Source: Onychomys torridus
Taxonomy: Eukaryota > Chordata > Mammalia > Rodentia > Cricetidae
Reading direction: 5' to 3'
DNA: 64,000 bases
NCBI RefSeq assembly: GCF_903995425.1
Contig: NC_050450.1
Span: 28,256,502 to 28,320,501, forward strand
A model generated the notes under the pieces. It saw nothing but the letters and a program-made list of their open reading frames with translations, made no database searches and was not told the origin of the DNA. Below, one piece after another: positions 47,251 to 58,137 of this stretch. The translations under genes and the position numbers were made by a program. Each line of letters opens with the position of its first letter. Within the stretch, counting starts at the first letter, position 1.

Positions 47251-48399
47251 AGGGACATGAGCATGTCTTTTTAATCTTCAGGAAGTTCCTAGACATTCCA
47301 AATTTTCTATTGTATTTCTGTGCTTATCCATTTGCTCCCAAGGCTCAAAGTCTTTGCAAAAACAAAACAAAATAAACAAAGAAACAGAAACAACAAAACA
47401 ACCAATATCTCATTAATTTCAGGTAATAAGAGAAAGGGTTCTTTTAATCATTTTCATTTAATAAAAATAAAACTATGCCATAGATTTAGTGAAAAACAAT
47501 GACTACCATAATTCAAAACCACCTTTGTCTCCATTACCCTCATAGTTAATTGAGGAAATTATTCTGTCTACAAATTAATAGCATAATCTATACTCATTAG
47601 AAAGCTTAGGGCACAAAAGAAAAGTAACAGAATTTAAAAATTGGAGTTTGGGTTTCACTTCAGTTTTTTTTTGTGTGTGTGATGACAAATTAGCTTCTGC
47701 TTACTACATAAATTTTCTCAACAATTGGAGGTAAATAAAATAAATAAATGTCGCCTGGCTTACTATGCTGAGATATTAATATTTTTCTTTAACATCTTTC
47801 ATTCATGTATTTCCCCAATCTATTAATATGTGACTTCTTTACTTGAATGGGCACCATATGGATCCTACAGAATATTGAAGAGTTTCAGTGGAACTAGGGA
47901 AAGGGAATGTGAAAGTTTTAAGTTCTAAATTAAAACATAAGAAAATGAAGGCATATATGTTACTTCCTGAGTTCTCCTTGTGACATCCCATTTAAGATAA
48001 GGAGCCCAGACTTGAAACCACCCTCAACCTTCATGCACACTTACACAGGTGTCAAGGGCTAGCAGAGAAAAGGGAAAAATGGGAGGCTTGCCTGGTCCCC
48101 ACTCAAAGCTCTCGGACTGCTCCTGGGAAGTTTGTATCCACAGTCCAGACCCTGTGCCATCCTTTGCATCCTGAAAGCTGCTTCCAAGCCCCCATTTCTA
48201 CAAGGATAGCGATGTCTCTGAAAGGCGAGGGCTGTATCAGAATGAAAATGAAGACCTTTGGTGGGAGTTGTATGAAAATGGATATATAAATCCAAATGAA
48301 AGGTCCTGGGAGAGGATGTAACATGCAATTTGCTTCCGAAAGTTATCCTAGGACATTATAAAAGAGCTCCTTAAAATATCTATGGACAAGCCAAAAGGG
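47251..48399. other. Repeat-poor DNA
   Basis: No interspersed repeat recognised. 48050-48330 is of higher GC than its surroundings and contains a 48-codon open stretch on the plus strand, discussed under findings; it also carries overlapping minus frames of 89 and 73 codons. None has a known domain. Confidence 0.4.
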
Positions 48400-48860
48400 A
48401 GGACAATAGCAAATAAAAACAAGGCTGTCATGACCTCACTGCCTATTAGGGTAGAACCCACCGACTTATCTTACATGATACTGCCAATTCTCCTGTTAAT
48501 ATTATTAATTAAAATTGTGTGCTAACAGCTGTGATTAAAAATATATAAAATTACACATTGTCCCTGCTCATTAATTCTACTTCCTAGTGGTTAGCTCTCT
48601 GCCCATCTTTCATGCTCACAGCTTGCCAGGTGAACAAGGACAGAGTTAAAAATGTTTCATAAGGTGGATCATTATCATTACTTCCAATTAATACTTTAAG
48701 GGCATATGGGGTGAACGGTGCCATGCCGAGTCCCTTAAGAAGCATGGTAGAAATTAATTATAGTCCTTAAAGGGATGTTAGCTATAAAGGGAAAGTAACT
48801 ATTCAAGGAAGGAATTACAGAGTAGATAACTAATTTTAAAGGCTTTTCTATCATGTTGGT
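48400..48860. other. Candidate conserved non-coding element
   Basis: Repeat-free block with TTAATTAAAA-type homeodomain sites (48505-48515), an E-box CAGCTG (48526-48531) and 'attaattatagtccttaaag'. Regulatory role is inference. Confidence 0.35.
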
Positions 48861-49019
48861 TTTCATGGTTTCATTTGGGGAGGGTAAAAAGAAAACAGTA
48901 CATGTGCCGAAAAGAGGGGGGGAAACAGAACCGAAAAATAGGATCTGGGAATCACTAATCACACAAGACACAGGGGAGTAGAGAGATAACAGTTAAGAAG
49001 ATTTATGAAATAAAGTTAC
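48861..49019. other. Unique non-coding DNA
   Basis: Nothing recognised. Confidence 0.4.
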
Positions 49020-49490
49020 GTTACGGTAATCCAACTGACATGGACCTGCAGAAAACCAAAGGGAAGCTAACTGGCTCACATAACATGGAAGTTAACAGTC
49101 TCATCTACAGCTTGAGCTGGAGTTTTCAGCAATGCCGTTGGTTTGACTTCTACCTTCTTTCCTGGTTAGTGTTCTTTCTTCTGCCCTCCATCTGGGACAG
49201 CAGCGCCAGCGCTCCCATAAGTCTCCAGCCTCCTAGTTTCTGGAGTCTCACAGCAGCAATAAGCATCACAGTAAGAGAAACAAGGTTGATTGCACATGCT
49301 GCCTCCTTCCCCCACAATCCAACCACTGGATTATAAATTCCTGCACTGTGTGATTACAACAGTGGCTGCTGTCAATTCTGCTTGTAATTTCCTTAATGCT
49401 CATCTCCAGAGAGTATACCAAGTCTTGCAGACAGGTAGAATTTCCCGCATCCCAATCATATCCGTTAGAGTGAGGGAGCAGTGGTTCCCT
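49020..49490. other. Candidate conserved non-coding element
   Basis: Balanced composition, no repeats; includes 'gacagcagcgccagcgctcc' (49196-49215), a RUNX-type AACCAC (49321-49326) and 'cttgtaatttccttaatgct'. Frames of 98, 91 and 117 codons overlap on both strands; the last runs into a GT-rich stretch. I favour regulatory over coding. Confidence 0.35.
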
Positions 49491-49540
49491 GCAAGGAAAA
49501 CTGAGGTTTGTGTATTTAAAACTGTGTGTGGCTGTGTGCA

Positions 49541-49576
49541 TGCCTGTGTGTGTGTGTGCTTATGTGCGTGTGTATG
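49541..49576 (+). repeat. Imperfect (GT)n
   Basis: GT-rich stretch with several interruptions. Confidence 0.8.
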
Positions 49577-50011
49577 TGAAAATATGGAAAATAAAATTTA
49601 TAATGAAACAAACCTCCACATAGGTGGAAGAGCTCTTACCTAATTTTTATACTGTAGGGTGATAATAGCTAACAATATTGTAGTATCTCTTTCAAAATCA
49701 CTAGAAAGGAGAATTGTGAATGTTGCCTTACAAAGAAATTTTAAAAACTTGAAGATATATGTACACTTGTAGCATTATTGGACCACTGCATAGCCACTTT
49801 GCTCCTCATAAATATGTTTATCATTTAAGAACAAATCACAACAAAAAGAGCAAAACAATAGAGAAACATAAAGAGGTATAAATTAATGTTTCTGAGGGTG
49901 GAAATACAGGTCTGTGTTAAAGTCTGACTGATTAGATGGTCCTTGGTTCTGGAGAGTTGCATGTTTCAGGTCCTGAGCCACATTATCTTGGGCTATTGTT
50001 AACATCCTTTG
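49577..50011. other. Unique non-coding DNA
   Basis: Nothing recognised. Confidence 0.45.
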
Positions 50012-50065
50012 TATTAGTCAATTTTCTAGAGGAATAGAATTTATAGAATAAAATGGATTGATAAG

Positions 50066-50073
50066 TAGGTAGG

Positions 50074-50105
<32 letters not shown>

Positions 50106-50125
50106 CAGATAGATAGACAGATAGA
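50066..50125 (+). repeat. (GATA)n microsatellite
   Basis: About fifteen tetranucleotides with two GACA variants. Confidence 0.96.
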
Positions 50126-50456
50126 GTTTATTAGAGTGGGTGGTCCAGCTAGTCCAACAATGGCTGTCTACTAAAAGAAAGTTCAAGAATCCAGTTAGTT
50201 GTTCAGTCCATCAGACAGGACGTCTCAACTGATGATCTTCAGTATATGCTGGAACCTTTATGAAGTAGGCTCTAGTGAGAGTGAATGAATGGACTTTTCA
50301 GCTAGTGTGAGGGCAAGCAGGCAGAGAACAAGCTCCTTCCTCTTTGTCCTTTACATAAGCTATAAGAAGGAGGTGTGCCCCAAATTAAAGGTATGTCTTC
50401 TCACCTTAAAAGATCAAAACTAAAAGTTGGCCTTCCACCTCAAAAGATTTAATTAT

Positions 50457-50522
50457 GAAAAAAAAAAACAAAACAAAACAAACAAACAAACAAAAAAACA
50501 AAACAAAACAAAAAAAAAAAAA
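50457..50522 (+). repeat. A-rich (AAAC)n/(AAAAC)n
   Basis: 66 bp of A interrupted only by single C residues. Confidence 0.96.
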
Positions 50523-50608
50523 CTTCCTCAGGATTATACCCATTCTCTTGAGTTTTAGTTCATTCCAGGTGTGGTCAAGTTGACAGCCAAGACTAGATAG
50601 ACATCATA

Positions 50609-51477
50609 CCTCTCAAGGACATCTATCACCCTCTTTTGCATTTTACCCAATGTTCTTGTGAAAATCCTTCTGGAATGGACTAACAGACAATTAGCTTCCA
50701 CTAACTGAAAGACTAAGAATACTACTATAAACTATCTGAGACTTTGGCTGAAATTTCAAGTTGTAATATGACATATTTATCTAATGATTCTACCAGCTTT
50801 GAATAGTGCATGGATGTGTGACTTTCTCTAACTGTAACTGTACAAAATTTATGAAAGCATTGACCCTGTTTATATACAGCATTTGCGATGGTTACAACCT
50901 GTGTTCCCAGCCCAGGATCACTTATATGTTGTCCCAAAATAAATGAATTTTTATTCCCCTTGAAACAAAAGTGATATTTTCTTGTTGTTAAAGTTGATGT
51001 TTACAGGAACAAGTACCACAATAAAAAAGGAAAGGACAAAATGGGCATTTTTATATCAGATTTTTATATTAGATTTTTATAACTGATGGAATAATTTAAA
51101 ATCAGAACTATCACCAATGCTATTACTGAAGCCCCATGTTGAATTATGAGTGACTCAGATTCACTTCATCCATATCTGTGTGCTTTTCGAAGCTGAGGTA
51201 CATCCACATCATCCTATGACCCAGTCATAGGAGTGGCTTTGCAGTGTGTAGAACAAGCTCTTTCATTGGAGTTTGACCTTATTTGCCATCAGTGCTCAGG
51301 GAGCCCCGAACCCTCACTGCAGGATATGAGGTTTACTGAGACGTCAGCAACAAAAGAGTTCAATAAACACCTGAAGAAGGATCAGGAAACAACTGCCTTC
51401 AGGATACAAAGAAGTCTGCTTGCTCCAGTAGAAATGGGAAAGTAACTTTTACTGAAAAATGGGTGAGATTACCTACC
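50609..51477. other. Unique non-coding DNA
   Basis: No recognised feature; two 70-codon frames lack domains. Confidence 0.45.
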
Positions 51478-51545
51478 TTATCTCATTTAATCTGCACAGT
51501 GATCCTGTGAAGTAAGGAATTCAGTTTCTCTTTTTATAACTCAAA

Positions 51546-51576
<31 letters not shown>

Positions 51577-51700
51577 AAGATTGAGAGCTCTTAAACACTT
51601 TCAAAAGGTCTTCTTGTCAACAGAGTGGAGACTACTATCTGAACCCCTAGCCATGTCTTTGTAAGATCTAATTTAAAGACAACACCACTACCCCATCACT
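51478..51700 (-). mobile_element. MIR-like ancient SINE (minus strand), split by a GA run
   Basis: 'ctcatttaatctgcacagtg' and 'atcctgtgaagtaaggaat' match the reverse MIR 3' part (ctcatttaatcctcacaac ... accctgtgaggtaggta). After an A/GA microsatellite, 'gtggagactactatctgaac' and 'cccctagccatgtctttg' could be the remainder. Confidence 0.55.
51543..51580 (+). repeat. (A)n(GA)n microsatellite
   Basis: A12 followed by about eleven GA units, inside the MIR. Confidence 0.95.
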
Positions 51701-52156
51701 TCACTATTCCGTGTGTGAAGCGGAAGGATTCTAACTCCCAGCCCTGCCCTACACTTTACACCAGCAAGGATGAGATGGCATATTTTGGGAGCAAAGAAAC
51801 TCTGAATGGGAAGTGAAGAATATAAAAGTTCAAAAAGGAATTTCAGAGGCTTGCCTAACAGATGATTCTATCTACCTTTCATTTTTCAGTAAAAGATTTA
51901 TGTCTTCTCAATGCATTGTGGATTAAGGATATTTACAAGTGCAGCTTGCAAGAAAGCAGAGAAAAAATGGATTCTGGTGGGGAGGGAGTCACATGTTCAG
52001 CTTAAAATAGAAAATGAGTAGTATATGGTACTTGAAGTAGACCCTCAGAAACTTTATTCAGTATAAGTTATTTTAAATACTTAATTGTGAATATCTGCTA
52101 TGTACATTGCTGCTGCCTAAATAAATATCAGCAATAAATAAGAAAGGAAACTTAGA
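51701..52156. other. Unique non-coding DNA
   Basis: Nothing recognised. Confidence 0.45.
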
Positions 52157-52303
52157 ACTAGGCATGGTGGTTCATGCCTTTAATCTCAGCACTCGGGAGG
52201 CAGAGGCAAGAGAAACTGTGAATCCAAGGCCAGTCTGGACTAGTGAGTTCCAGAAGAGCCATAACTACTGTGACAACCTGTTTAAAAAGAAAAATAAAAA
52301 AGA
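52157..52303 (+). mobile_element. B1 SINE
   Basis: 'ggcatggtggttcatgcctt', 'taatctcagcactcgggagg', 'cagaggcaagagaaac', 'aaggccagtctggactag' and 'gagttccagaagagcc' give a near-complete plus-strand B1, with an A-rich tail. Confidence 0.92.
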
Positions 52304-53902
52304 CAAAGTGGAAAGTAAAGAACATTTTGAATAACAAATAAATGTTATAATAATTGTCCAGCTCCTGCTGGAAAAAAAAAAAACAATAAAAAGCATATGA
52401 TTTTAGTCTACAAGAGAGAAATTATTCTATTGTTCTTATTTCCAAATTAGTTTCTATGGAATGTACAAACATCAAAAAGATGACTGATGTCATTCCTCTC
52501 CTTTATAAGATGAATTTCCCACCCTTATTCTCTTTTACTCACAACGATATATTGTTGGAATAATCCTAGACATATAAATATATAGTCAATAACAAAACCT
52601 AAAATTGGTTACCATGGCTGAGGGTAGTTAGTGTTGCAGTATTAAGTATACAGTAAGCATTCAAAGGCAGAAACTGCTTGCTACTAGGGCAAGGAGCATT
52701 TTCCCTCATAACAGCCAAAAACCAGTCAAAACCTTTTTCAAATGTTTAGAGCTAAAATCAGAATCAATCCAGATTTTCTGTCTTCTATACCACTTCTATT
52801 CATTTTGCTGATACCACTATTTTCCCTTAACTCAGAATGGCTTATCTTATTTCATTACAGTTTTATAGTGTTCTCTCTCATATTATGTTTAAACACCATA
52901 TATATATATGGAGATAGGGAGAGGGCTGTAAAATGAACATAGTTAAAGATGTACTTACATTCATACTACATATAACAGATAAAATAAGGACTATTCTACA
53001 AATACTTTATACAGCATAATGCCAGGTCTCAGCTAATTCTACACACAGAGAGGATGTGTTTTTGTCTCCTGTTCAGATGAATGATGAGCCATGCACAGTT
53101 CCAATATTGCACAAATAATAAATTATGGCTCAATCAACATTAAATGTCTTACATAAATCATGTTAATTTTAATGGCTTTGGATAAAGGTGGGTCTTGCTA
53201 TGTCAGCTTTACTGTGTAGCTAATCCATAATGTTTTTCATATATTTGAGTCAGTTTTTATTTTAAAGTATGATACAGCATCTTGATGGTTGAAACCACAG
53301 TAAACTTATTGTTTGTCTGATTTTTATAAAATTGAGCACATTACACATCAACTTCTGGCTACACTTATGTCAGCTCTTTGAAGAATGTCCAGGGTTACAG
53401 TCTCTTGAATAAGAGTCAAGTCATTCCCCAGTACATGAGATCAAGTGAAGGAATTCTTGGCAGAATATGTGTTAGCAACCTCAAAAAGTTTTCAACACCA
53501 CATCTAATATCAGAATATTGACTGGAAATACATAACCACTTAGTAATTTCTGTTAGTAGATCAGAAAATATTGCAAGCCGTTGAATAATAGAAATAGAAT
53601 TTAAACAACAATAAATGACTAAAACAAAGGTCACTAGCATCAATAAGATCATCCTAAAGACATGTCATTCTGAGATTTCAGCATTATGTCGTATCTCATA
53701 TTTCTTCTCATTGTTGCCTACTTCAAAGATAAATCCCAGAAAATGAAGCTTCAATTGCCCTCATGTCCAGGAATTATGGCACAGATAATTAGCAGCTACA
53801 TTTTCTGGTGATAACTGGTTATCTTAATTTTTAATAGTCTGTATTCAGAGAATGTTTATGTAGTGTTATTTCATATTTTATTTTCATGTAAGAGAGAAAG
53901 AG
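52304..53902. other. Unique non-coding DNA
   Basis: No gene; 53180-53225 ('gggtcttgctatgtcagc') may be a short reverse B1 scrap. A 78-codon minus frame at 53416-53652 has no known domain. Confidence 0.45.
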
Positions 53903-54075
53903 AGAGTGTGTACACATGCACGCAGGTGCCCATGAAGGGCAAATGAGGGCAAAAAATCTCCTGGAGCTGGAGTTACAGCAATTGTGAGCTGTCTGCTGTG
54001 GGTACTGGGAACTGAATTCTGGTCAGTAGCAAGAGCAAAGAGTGTTTTTAACCACTGACCCATCTCCCCAGTCCT
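53903..54075 (-). mobile_element. B2/B3-type SINE (minus strand)
   Basis: 'ctcctggagctggagttaca', 'gcaattgtgagctgtctgc', 'gggtactgggaactgaattc', 'gtttttaaccactgaccca', 'tctccccagtcc' are reverse B2/B3 landmarks ending in the tRNA-derived head. Confidence 0.85.
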
Positions 54076-55087
54076 TGTATTCTTTTTATCTCTTTTTTTT
54101 TTACAACAGTTATCAAAATGACTGAAGTATTTTTAAAGTATTTCCTACAATTTAGAGATCTCAGACTTTAATATTCCATTAAGATTGTTTTTCAGTAGTA
54201 TAAAAATGCTTAACATTTTAAAATTTGATTTGACTAAAGGATATTATGTACATGACATAATTTTATATGAACACATCCTCTCCTCAAAATTTCTCAATGT
54301 TCAGTTGCTTAGCAAAATAAAACAACATAATGTCAGAGTACCTTGACAGCATTAAATGAAAACAGATTTCCAAAATAAATATCCATGTTTTCTTCTTATT
54401 TGCAATTAATTTTCAGTGAATTTTATGATAAACATGTTATATAAGTATCTGTTCTTATCAACAGAAAATAATTGAACATCAATTTAATCATACTCAGTAA
54501 TATACACAAGGCTCTTTACAAATCTTAGGTTAGTGCTATATTTTCCCACATTGCTTTGCTTTCTCTTACAAACTTCTATATATCTATATCCGGATCAGAA
54601 AAGCTCTTGGATAAAAAAAATTAATTTTTTAAATCTATAATTGTAATTGAGATTAAATCTTTCCTAATGGTCTGTTTTTCTAAGTTATTTTACACTTACT
54701 GCATAACATTATTCTTCCTTATTTTGTAGCATATACAGTCCTGGGCATCCATTCAGGACTAGAGTAAATATTTACTTCTCTTATTTTGAAAGTTGTTGTA
54801 GATGTGAGTCTTCTTTAACTGTTAATAACCATCTGCTCTAGCCTGGTTAAGGGGGGAAATTCAGAACACAATGGGGCCATAGCAAGATGCTTCTAGCTAA
54901 TACCTGCAATATAGTAATTCTAACAGTCACACAGGGGATTAGCAAAAGGGTTAATTAAAAGAAGCCAGTGTACAGGTGAGAAATTTGAAAAACTAACACC
55001 AAATAATCCCTAGCATTCCTGTCTACACAAAAGATTGAAGCAAAAAATAAAAATCAGTAAATATGTAAGTAGTAGCTCTATCCACTC
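54076..55087. other. Unique non-coding DNA
   Basis: AT-rich; nothing recognised. Confidence 0.5.
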
Positions 55088-55402
55088 TTTTTTTCATTTT
55101 TTTCCTCTCCTTTTTTATTTATTATATTTGTGTTTGAATTTTACACATTAGCCATGGGTTCCCCTGTCCTCCCCCCTCCCGCCCCCCCCCCCACCTTCCT
55201 CCCCAGCCCCTCCCCACCATTCTCATCTCCTCCAGGGCCATGACTCCCCTGGGGTTTCAATTCAACCTGGTAGATTAAGTCCAGGCAGGTCCAGTCCCCT
55301 CCTTCCAGGCTGAGCAGGTGTCCCTGTGTAAGCCCAAGGTTCCAGACAGCCAGCTCATGCACTAAGGACAGGTCCGGGTCCCACAGCCTGGGTGCCTCCC
55401 CA
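55088..55402 (-). mobile_element. LINE-1 3' UTR (minus strand), 5'-truncated
   Basis: T-rich 3' edge, then 'tagccatgggttcccctgtc', a C-rich polypyrimidine stretch, 'gggccatgactcccctgggg', 'ggcaggtccagtcccctcc' and 'gctcatgcactaaggacag'. These are well-kept landmarks of a muroid L1, so this is one of the younger insertions here. The 146-codon minus frame at 55141-55581 reads through it and the adjacent B1. Confidence 0.82.
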
Positions 55403-55428
55403 ACATTTCTTTTAAAACATTGAAAGTT

Positions 55429-55600
55429 AGTGGGGCAGTGGTGGCAGCGCAGGCCTTTAATCCCAAAACTCGGGAGGCAGAGCCAGGTGGATCTCTTGAG
55501 TTTGAGGCCAGCCTGGTCTACAGAGTGAGATCCAGGATAGGCACCAAAACAACACAGAGAAACCCTGTCTTGAAAAACCAAAAAAAAAAAAAAAAAAAAG
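55429..55600 (+). mobile_element. B1 SINE, cricetid-type variant
   Basis: Near-complete B1: 'aggcctttaatcccaaaact', 'cgggaggcagagccaggtgg', 'tttgaggccagcctggtcta', 'cagagtgagatccagg', then the variant 'ataggcaccaaaacaaca' in place of the usual 'acagccagggctaca', then 'cagagaaaccctgtcttg' and a 20-nt A tail. ATTGAAAGTT (55419-55428) and ATTGACAGTT (55601-55610) look like a one-mismatch target-site duplication. Young by its tail. Confidence 0.95.
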
Positions 55601-55612
55601 ATTGACAGTTGT

Positions 55613-55680
55613 GATGCTGGATATGGTGGCTCACTTGTAATCTCAATTTCATTACTTAAGAGAGACAGGTTGTCAATAGA
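55613..55680 (+). mobile_element. Diverged B1-like fragment
   Basis: 'gctggatatggtggctcact' and 'tgtaatctcaatttcatta' match a B1-type 5' end at low identity. Confidence 0.4.
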
Positions 55681-56225
55681 TCAGTATCCTTCCTAAGTTC
55701 CATGACAAAATACCTCAGAGCCCATTAGCAAAGCGTTATTTATTCTGCAAGTGAAACACATCCCTATTTCCTATTGAATTACATCAGCCATTTCCCTCAT
55801 TACCTGACAAATCTAGGGGCTCACCCAGATTTGCTTAAAAAGTCAGAGTTGTCTACAGTGATCTGCTATTGAAGACCATTCTCTTACTATTCCAGAAAAG
55901 CAATGGAAACTATCCATTTTCCCTAAATACTTGTTTGGTTCATGTTCCTTCACAGTCTGATCTATGGTAGGAATGCTAAATCGAAACTCTCAAAACTTAA
56001 CTATGTGGTACCTCAGAGGCTTGTTCCCCCAGAACTTTTATAAGTGTCTCTTAAGGAAACTGCCATCTACTCATTTTTGCTATGGCTTCACCTGGTCTTC
56101 CCAGTTTTTGCCTATCTAGAGTCTCCTAAAGATAAAGCTGGACCTATGGGTTAGAGATGGGTAGATCTTGGAATTTAACTCATTGATATTATACATTTTC
56201 ACTATTTTTAATTAAAGATTTTTTT

Positions 56226-56229
<4 letters not shown>
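55681..56229. other. Unassigned DNA
   Basis: No gene; possibly an unplaced old repeat around 55700-56100. Confidence 0.4.

Positions 56230-56277
<48 letters not shown>
56230..56277 (+). repeat. (GA)24 microsatellite
   Basis: Uninterrupted GA run. Confidence 0.96.
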
Positions 56278-56280
<3 letters not shown>

Positions 56281-56342
56281 ATCTTGAGTTTGAGGCCAGC
56301 TTGAACTACATAGGGAAACCCCATCTCAATGGCCAAACAAGG
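56278..56342 (+). mobile_element. B1-like right-end fragment
   Basis: 'ttgagtttgaggccagcttg', 'aactacatagggaaacccca', 'tctcaatggccaaac' match the right half of B1; the left half has been lost to the adjoining GA run. Confidence 0.6.
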
Positions 56343-57059
56343 TCTGGAGACCAGCTGAGCCATATAGTGCTCACCAAGCAAGAACACAGCCATGGGGGAA
56401 GGTGGGAAAATGTCAAGTTCTACTTTCCCTGCTGAGTAGCAATCTGTCCTGTGGTAATGCCTCCCAATATTTCCCTATGGGGACATAATCCACATCTGAC
56501 TTTAATCCTTACAGGAGAGGTTAAGCTTTTTCCACATGCTGATTTAAGGTAGAAGTAAGTCAATAGGTGATGAATATTAGGGTTATCTCTGGAAAAACTG
56601 TGGAAATAGAGCCATGTGGCCCTTTGTGTTAGGAGGAACATATTCCTTCCTAGATGATAGGACATCGGCTGGTGTTTTAGATCCAGTCTCGTTTTTTAAA
56701 AATAGTAACTTATTGGAATTACTGATACATTTCAAGATTGGCATTTAAAGTTGTGAAGGATTCCTTTAATTATTAAATCATGAAAGGACAAATCAATGAA
56801 AATAATGCTATTGCATGGGAAATCTCACTTAATGCCACACATACCTTATGTTGTTTAATACAAAATATGTCTATTAGCTTGACATTGTGATACATAAAAT
56901 AGCAATAGCAAAGTGTACTAAAGTAGATATTGTGGCCATGGAACTCCCAGTATAGTTGAAGATGGCTCAAACTTCTAGTCCTCCTGTCTCTACAGCTCGG
57001 TTTTATGTGGTGCTGAGAGAACCAATCTTTGACTCCATGCATGTTCTTAAGAACTTCAG
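56343..57059. other. Unassigned DNA
   Basis: No recognised feature; frames of 81 and 101 codons on the minus strand lack domains. Confidence 0.4.
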
Positions 57060-57560
57060 TAACTGAATATTGTGCCAACCATAATGTTGTCTTAAGTTCT
57101 TAATTTATTTATTATCAAAAGAATGGGATGCATTTTTTGTTTATGAAGACATTCTTATTAGTCTAAAATTTGATAGAACAAATGGCGCTTCATGGTTTAA
57201 GAATTATATTTAACTTTTCTAATATAGCCATTAAATTAGCCCATGGCCTTTACAGTTTTAAACTAGATAAACTGTTCAATTCTTAATTTATTAAGTAAAA
57301 ATAAATCGAATCCATTTCACTAACTTCTGTGACAATGTACTTATACTTTAAATTGGTTGGCTACCATGTGAGTGCTGTTATCTTTTAATAGTAACAACTG
57401 AGAAAACTGTAAAAATACCTCTGCTCAACAAGAATTGCTCAAAGGACAACTTACTGCATGCAAATGGCCCAAATTATTTTTACAGTATCTGACACTGTAC
57501 ATATTGTGAAACCATGAAAGTTTACTAACACCTGTGAAGAGATAGATGAACTGAATAAAC
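57060..57560. other. Candidate conserved non-coding element
   Basis: Repeat-free, AT-rich but complex block ('atggcgcttcatggtttaag', 'tactgcatgcaaatggccca' with an octamer-like ATGCAAAT near 57459). Regulatory role is inference. Confidence 0.3.
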
Positions 57561-57787
57561 CCATGTTAGGATTTGATTTTATTATTGAGGACAAAGTGTA
57601 CTTGAAAGATATTTATGAGAGGAAATACAAAGTATCCCTCCTTTTGAATCAAGGTAGTTATACAATGAGAATTTTGATTTGCAAAGATAGTTATAAATGG
57701 GTACCAGCAGTATCAAGTACCGATGCTGCAAGGTTACCTTGCTTTTGGTTCTACAAATTGATTTTAGAGAAAAATTGCTGGTGTTCT

Positions 57788-58137
57788 GTGGTGGTTTGAA
57801 AGAAAATGCCCCACAAAGGGAGTGGCATTATTAGAAAGTGTGGCCTTGTTAAAGTAGGCGTGACCTTGTTGGAGGAAGTGTGTCACTGTGGAAGAGGGTT
57901 TTGAGGTCTCCTTTGTTAAAGCTATACCCAGTGCTACAGTTCACTTCCTGTTGCCTACACAACAGGATGTAGAACTCGCAACTCTTTTTCCAGCACTATG
58001 TCTGTGTGTACACTGCCGTGTTTAGGATAATAATGGACTAAACCTCTGAAACTATAAGCAACTCAATTAAATGTTTTCATTTATAAAAGTTGTCATGGTT
58101 ATGGTGTCTCTTCATGGCAATAGAAACCCTAACAAAT
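57788..58137 (+). mobile_element. Medium-reiterated rodent repeat, copy 3
   Basis: 'ctgtggtggtttgaaagaaa', 'ggagtggcattattagaaag', 'gttggaggaagtgtgtcact', 'aataatggactaaacctctg', 'ggtgtctcttcatggcaata', end 'gaaaccctaacaaata'. Complete relative of 10663-11806 and 23081-23455. Confidence 0.8.

Larger units (their letters stand above)
50012..50608 (+). mobile_element. Medium-reiterated rodent repeat containing (GATA)n and (AAAC)n
   Basis: 'ttctagaggaatagaattta', GATA run, 'gagtttattagagtgg', 'ggtccagctagtccaacaat', 'ttcagtccatcagacagg', 'agtatatgctggaaccttta', 'caagttgacagccaagacta' follow a common rodent interspersed repeat. It has expanded internally at both simple-repeat positions. Name not assigned. 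Confidence 0.6.

Noticed and set aside
49290..49643. 117-codon frame starting in a repeat-free block
   Set aside because: Its second half is a GT-rich stretch, and overlapping frames of similar size exist on the other strand; no domain recognised.
55141..55581. Longest frame in the window, 146 codons on the minus strand
   Set aside because: It reads through an L1 3' UTR and a B1 in antisense, both non-coding here.
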